Source: Saccoglossus kowalevskii (Eukaryota > Hemichordata > Enteropneusta > Harrimaniidae). Taken from it: a DNA stretch of 64,000 nt. Of this stretch, positions 62,601-64,000 are shown one piece after another. Numbering within the stretch: position 1 is the first letter of the stretch; every line of letters starts with the position of its first letter. The notes under the pieces were generated by a model. The model had not been told where the DNA came from, did not search any database, and saw nothing but the letters and a program-made list of their open reading frames with translations. The position numbers and the translations under genes were made by a program. Where the stretch lies: contig NW_003145510.1 in assembly GCF_000003605.2 (NCBI RefSeq), positions 1-64,000 on the forward strand. Reading direction: 5' to 3'.

Positions 62601-64000
62601 CATTTTAGACTTTTTTAGACATTTTAGACTATATTATCGATAATATCGTAGAAAAACGAACTGTCGCGATAGTTGCCCAGACAAACCTGTCTAACTTAGA
62701 CATTTTTAGACTTTTTTAGACATTGTTTGACGATATTATCGATAATACCGGAGAAAAACGAACTGTCCCCATAGTTGCCCAGACAGACCTGTCTAACTTA
62801 GACAATTTTAGACTTTTTTAGACATGTTTAGACGATATTATCGATAATATCGGAGAAAAACGAACTGTCCCAATAGTTGTCCAGACAGACCTGTCTAATT
62901 TCGACATTTTTAGACTTTTTTAGACATTGTTAGACGATATTATCGATAATATCGGAGAAAAACGAACTGTCCCCATAGTTGCCCAGACAGACCTGTCTAA
63001 CTTAGACATTTTTAGACTTTTTTAGACATTTTAGACGATATTATCGATAATATCGGAGAAAAACGAACTGTCCCAATAGTTGTCCAGACAGACCTGTCTA
63101 ATTTCGACATTTTTAGACTTTTTTAGACATTGTTAGACGATATTATCGATAATATCGGAGAAAAACGAACTGTCCCCATAGTTGCCCAGTCAGACCTGTC
63201 TAACTTAGACATTTTTAGACTTTTTTAGAAATTGTTAGACGATATTATCGATAATATCGGAGAAAAACGAACTGTCCCCATAGTTGACCAGACAGACCTG
63301 TCTAACTTAGACATTTTTTTGACTTATTTAGACATTTTTAGACTATATTATCGATAATATCGGAGAAAAACGAACTGTCCCAAAAGTTGTCCAGACAGAC
63401 CTGTCTAACTTAGACTTTTTTAGACATCGTTAGACGATATTATCGATAATATCGTAGAAAAACGAACTGTCTCAATAGTTACCCAGACAGACCTGTCTAG
63501 CTTAGACATTTTTTAGACTTTTTTAGACATTGTTAGACGATATTATCGATAATATCGGAGAAAAACGAACTGTCCCCATAGTTGCCCAGACAGACCTGTC
63601 TAACTTAGACATTTTTAGACTTTTTTAGACATTTTAGACGATATTATCGATAATATCGGAGAAAAACGAACTGTCCCAATAGTTGTCCAGACAGACCTGT
63701 CTAATTTCGACATTTTTAGACTTTTTTAGACATTGTTAGACGATATTATCGATAATATCGGAGAAAAACGAACTGTCCCCATAGTTGACCAGACAGACCT
63801 GTCTAACTTAGACATTTTTTTGACTTATTTAGACATTTTTAGACTATATTATCGATAATATCGGAGAAAAACGAACTGTCCCAAAAGTTGTCCAGACAGA
63901 CCTGTCTAACTTAGACTTTTTTAGACATCGTTAGACGATATTATCGATAATATCGTAGAAAACGAACTGTCTCAATAGTTACCCAGACAGACCTGTCTAG

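Larger units (their letters stand above)
62..64000 (+). repeat. 102-bp satellite DNA array, head-to-tail, continues past the right edge
   Basis: One monomer type, canonically 102 bp, repeats without interruption in a single orientation. Consecutive core palindromes start at 99, 201, 303 and 405, and later, for example, at 13076 and 13178. I saw no inverted monomer, mobile element or unique DNA inside. Almost all length variation comes from losing one 10-bp subunit (92-bp monomers) or from 1-3 bp slippage in T runs. Several monomer classes recur in ordered blocks, so this is a higher-order-repeat satellite. Such arrays are typical of eukaryotic centromeric, pericentromeric or subtelomeric heterochromatin. 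Which of these applies cannot be told from sequence alone. The short open frames seen here exist only because 102 is divisible by 3; they are not genes. Confidence 0.98.

Noticed and set aside
62-64000. CRISPR array (palindromic repeats at regular spacing)
   Set aside because: The sequence between palindromes is also repeated, with only a few classes. There are no unique spacers, no leader and no cas genes.
1-64000. rRNA, tRNA, histone or other tandem gene cluster
   Set aside because: The unit is too short for a gene, has no tRNA or 5S internal promoter or conserved stem structure that I can recognise, and has no coding potential.
1-64000. Transposon, LTR or virus-derived insertions
   Set aside because: I read the whole window for breaks in the satellite register and found none larger than a few bases, so no inserted element is present.
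1-64000. Bacterial or plasmid iteron-type origin or partition site array
   Set aside because: Palindromes at regular spacing recall iterons or parS-like arrays, but several hundred copies over 64 kb with nested higher-order repeats and no genes do not fit a bacterial replicon.

Overview
The window is one uninterrupted block of satellite DNA. Apart from about 60 bases at the left end, all 64 kb is a head-to-tail array of a ~102-bp monomer on one strand. The array runs off the right edge, so its full length is unknown. By length it holds roughly 640 monomers (an estimate, not a count). I found no protein gene, RNA gene, transposon or CRISPR array. An array of this size, in one orientation and with nested higher-order repeats, points to eukaryotic constitutive heterochromatin (centromeric, pericentromeric or subtelomeric). 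I do not recognise the satellite family and cannot name the organism. An 8-bp element matching the Drosophila DRE/DREF site sits in the core of nearly every monomer, which makes an insect or other arthropod plausible, but this is inference.

Monomer anatomy, numbered from the first base of the core palindrome: (i) 1-18, the near-invariant perfect palindrome GATATTATCGATAATATC, whose centre is TATCGATA and contains a ClaI-type ATCGAT; (ii) 19-57, a variable diagnostic stretch that separates the monomer classes; (iii) about 50-73, two overlapping small inverted repeats built on AGAC/GTCT; (iv) 70-102, three exact 10-bp units of the form gac+T-rich heptamer. The 10-bp register runs on into the next palindrome through its CpG positions. 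At least nine classes (called A-I here) can be told apart by diagnostic bases. Lengths cluster at 92 and 100-103 bp because whole 10-bp units are lost and T runs slip.

Layout: 1-61 is non-satellite flank. 62-794 is a divergent edge of about seven monomers. From 795 onward the array is homogenised into a mosaic of recurring multi-monomer cassettes: a 602-bp 6-mer, a second 602-bp 6-mer, an exact 714-bp 7-mer tandem pair, a 920-bp 9-mer tandem pair, and ~1.5, ~1.6, 2.65 and 3.0 kb duplications. Other blocks are repeated at long range (7.8, 24.2, 36.1 and 41.1 kb apart). The right end (about 55.9-62.6 kb) looks the most recently amplified. Several short stretches with clustered 1-bp indels (near 5.1, 10.1, 12.0, 32.1 and 53.2 kb) may be consensus errors rather than biology.

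The most interesting signals are the preserved symmetry of the core palindrome, including a copy where both arms have changed together; the 10-bp helical phasing; and the class-linked change of palindrome length (18, 20 or 22 bp) that repeats in a fixed order inside the higher-order repeats.
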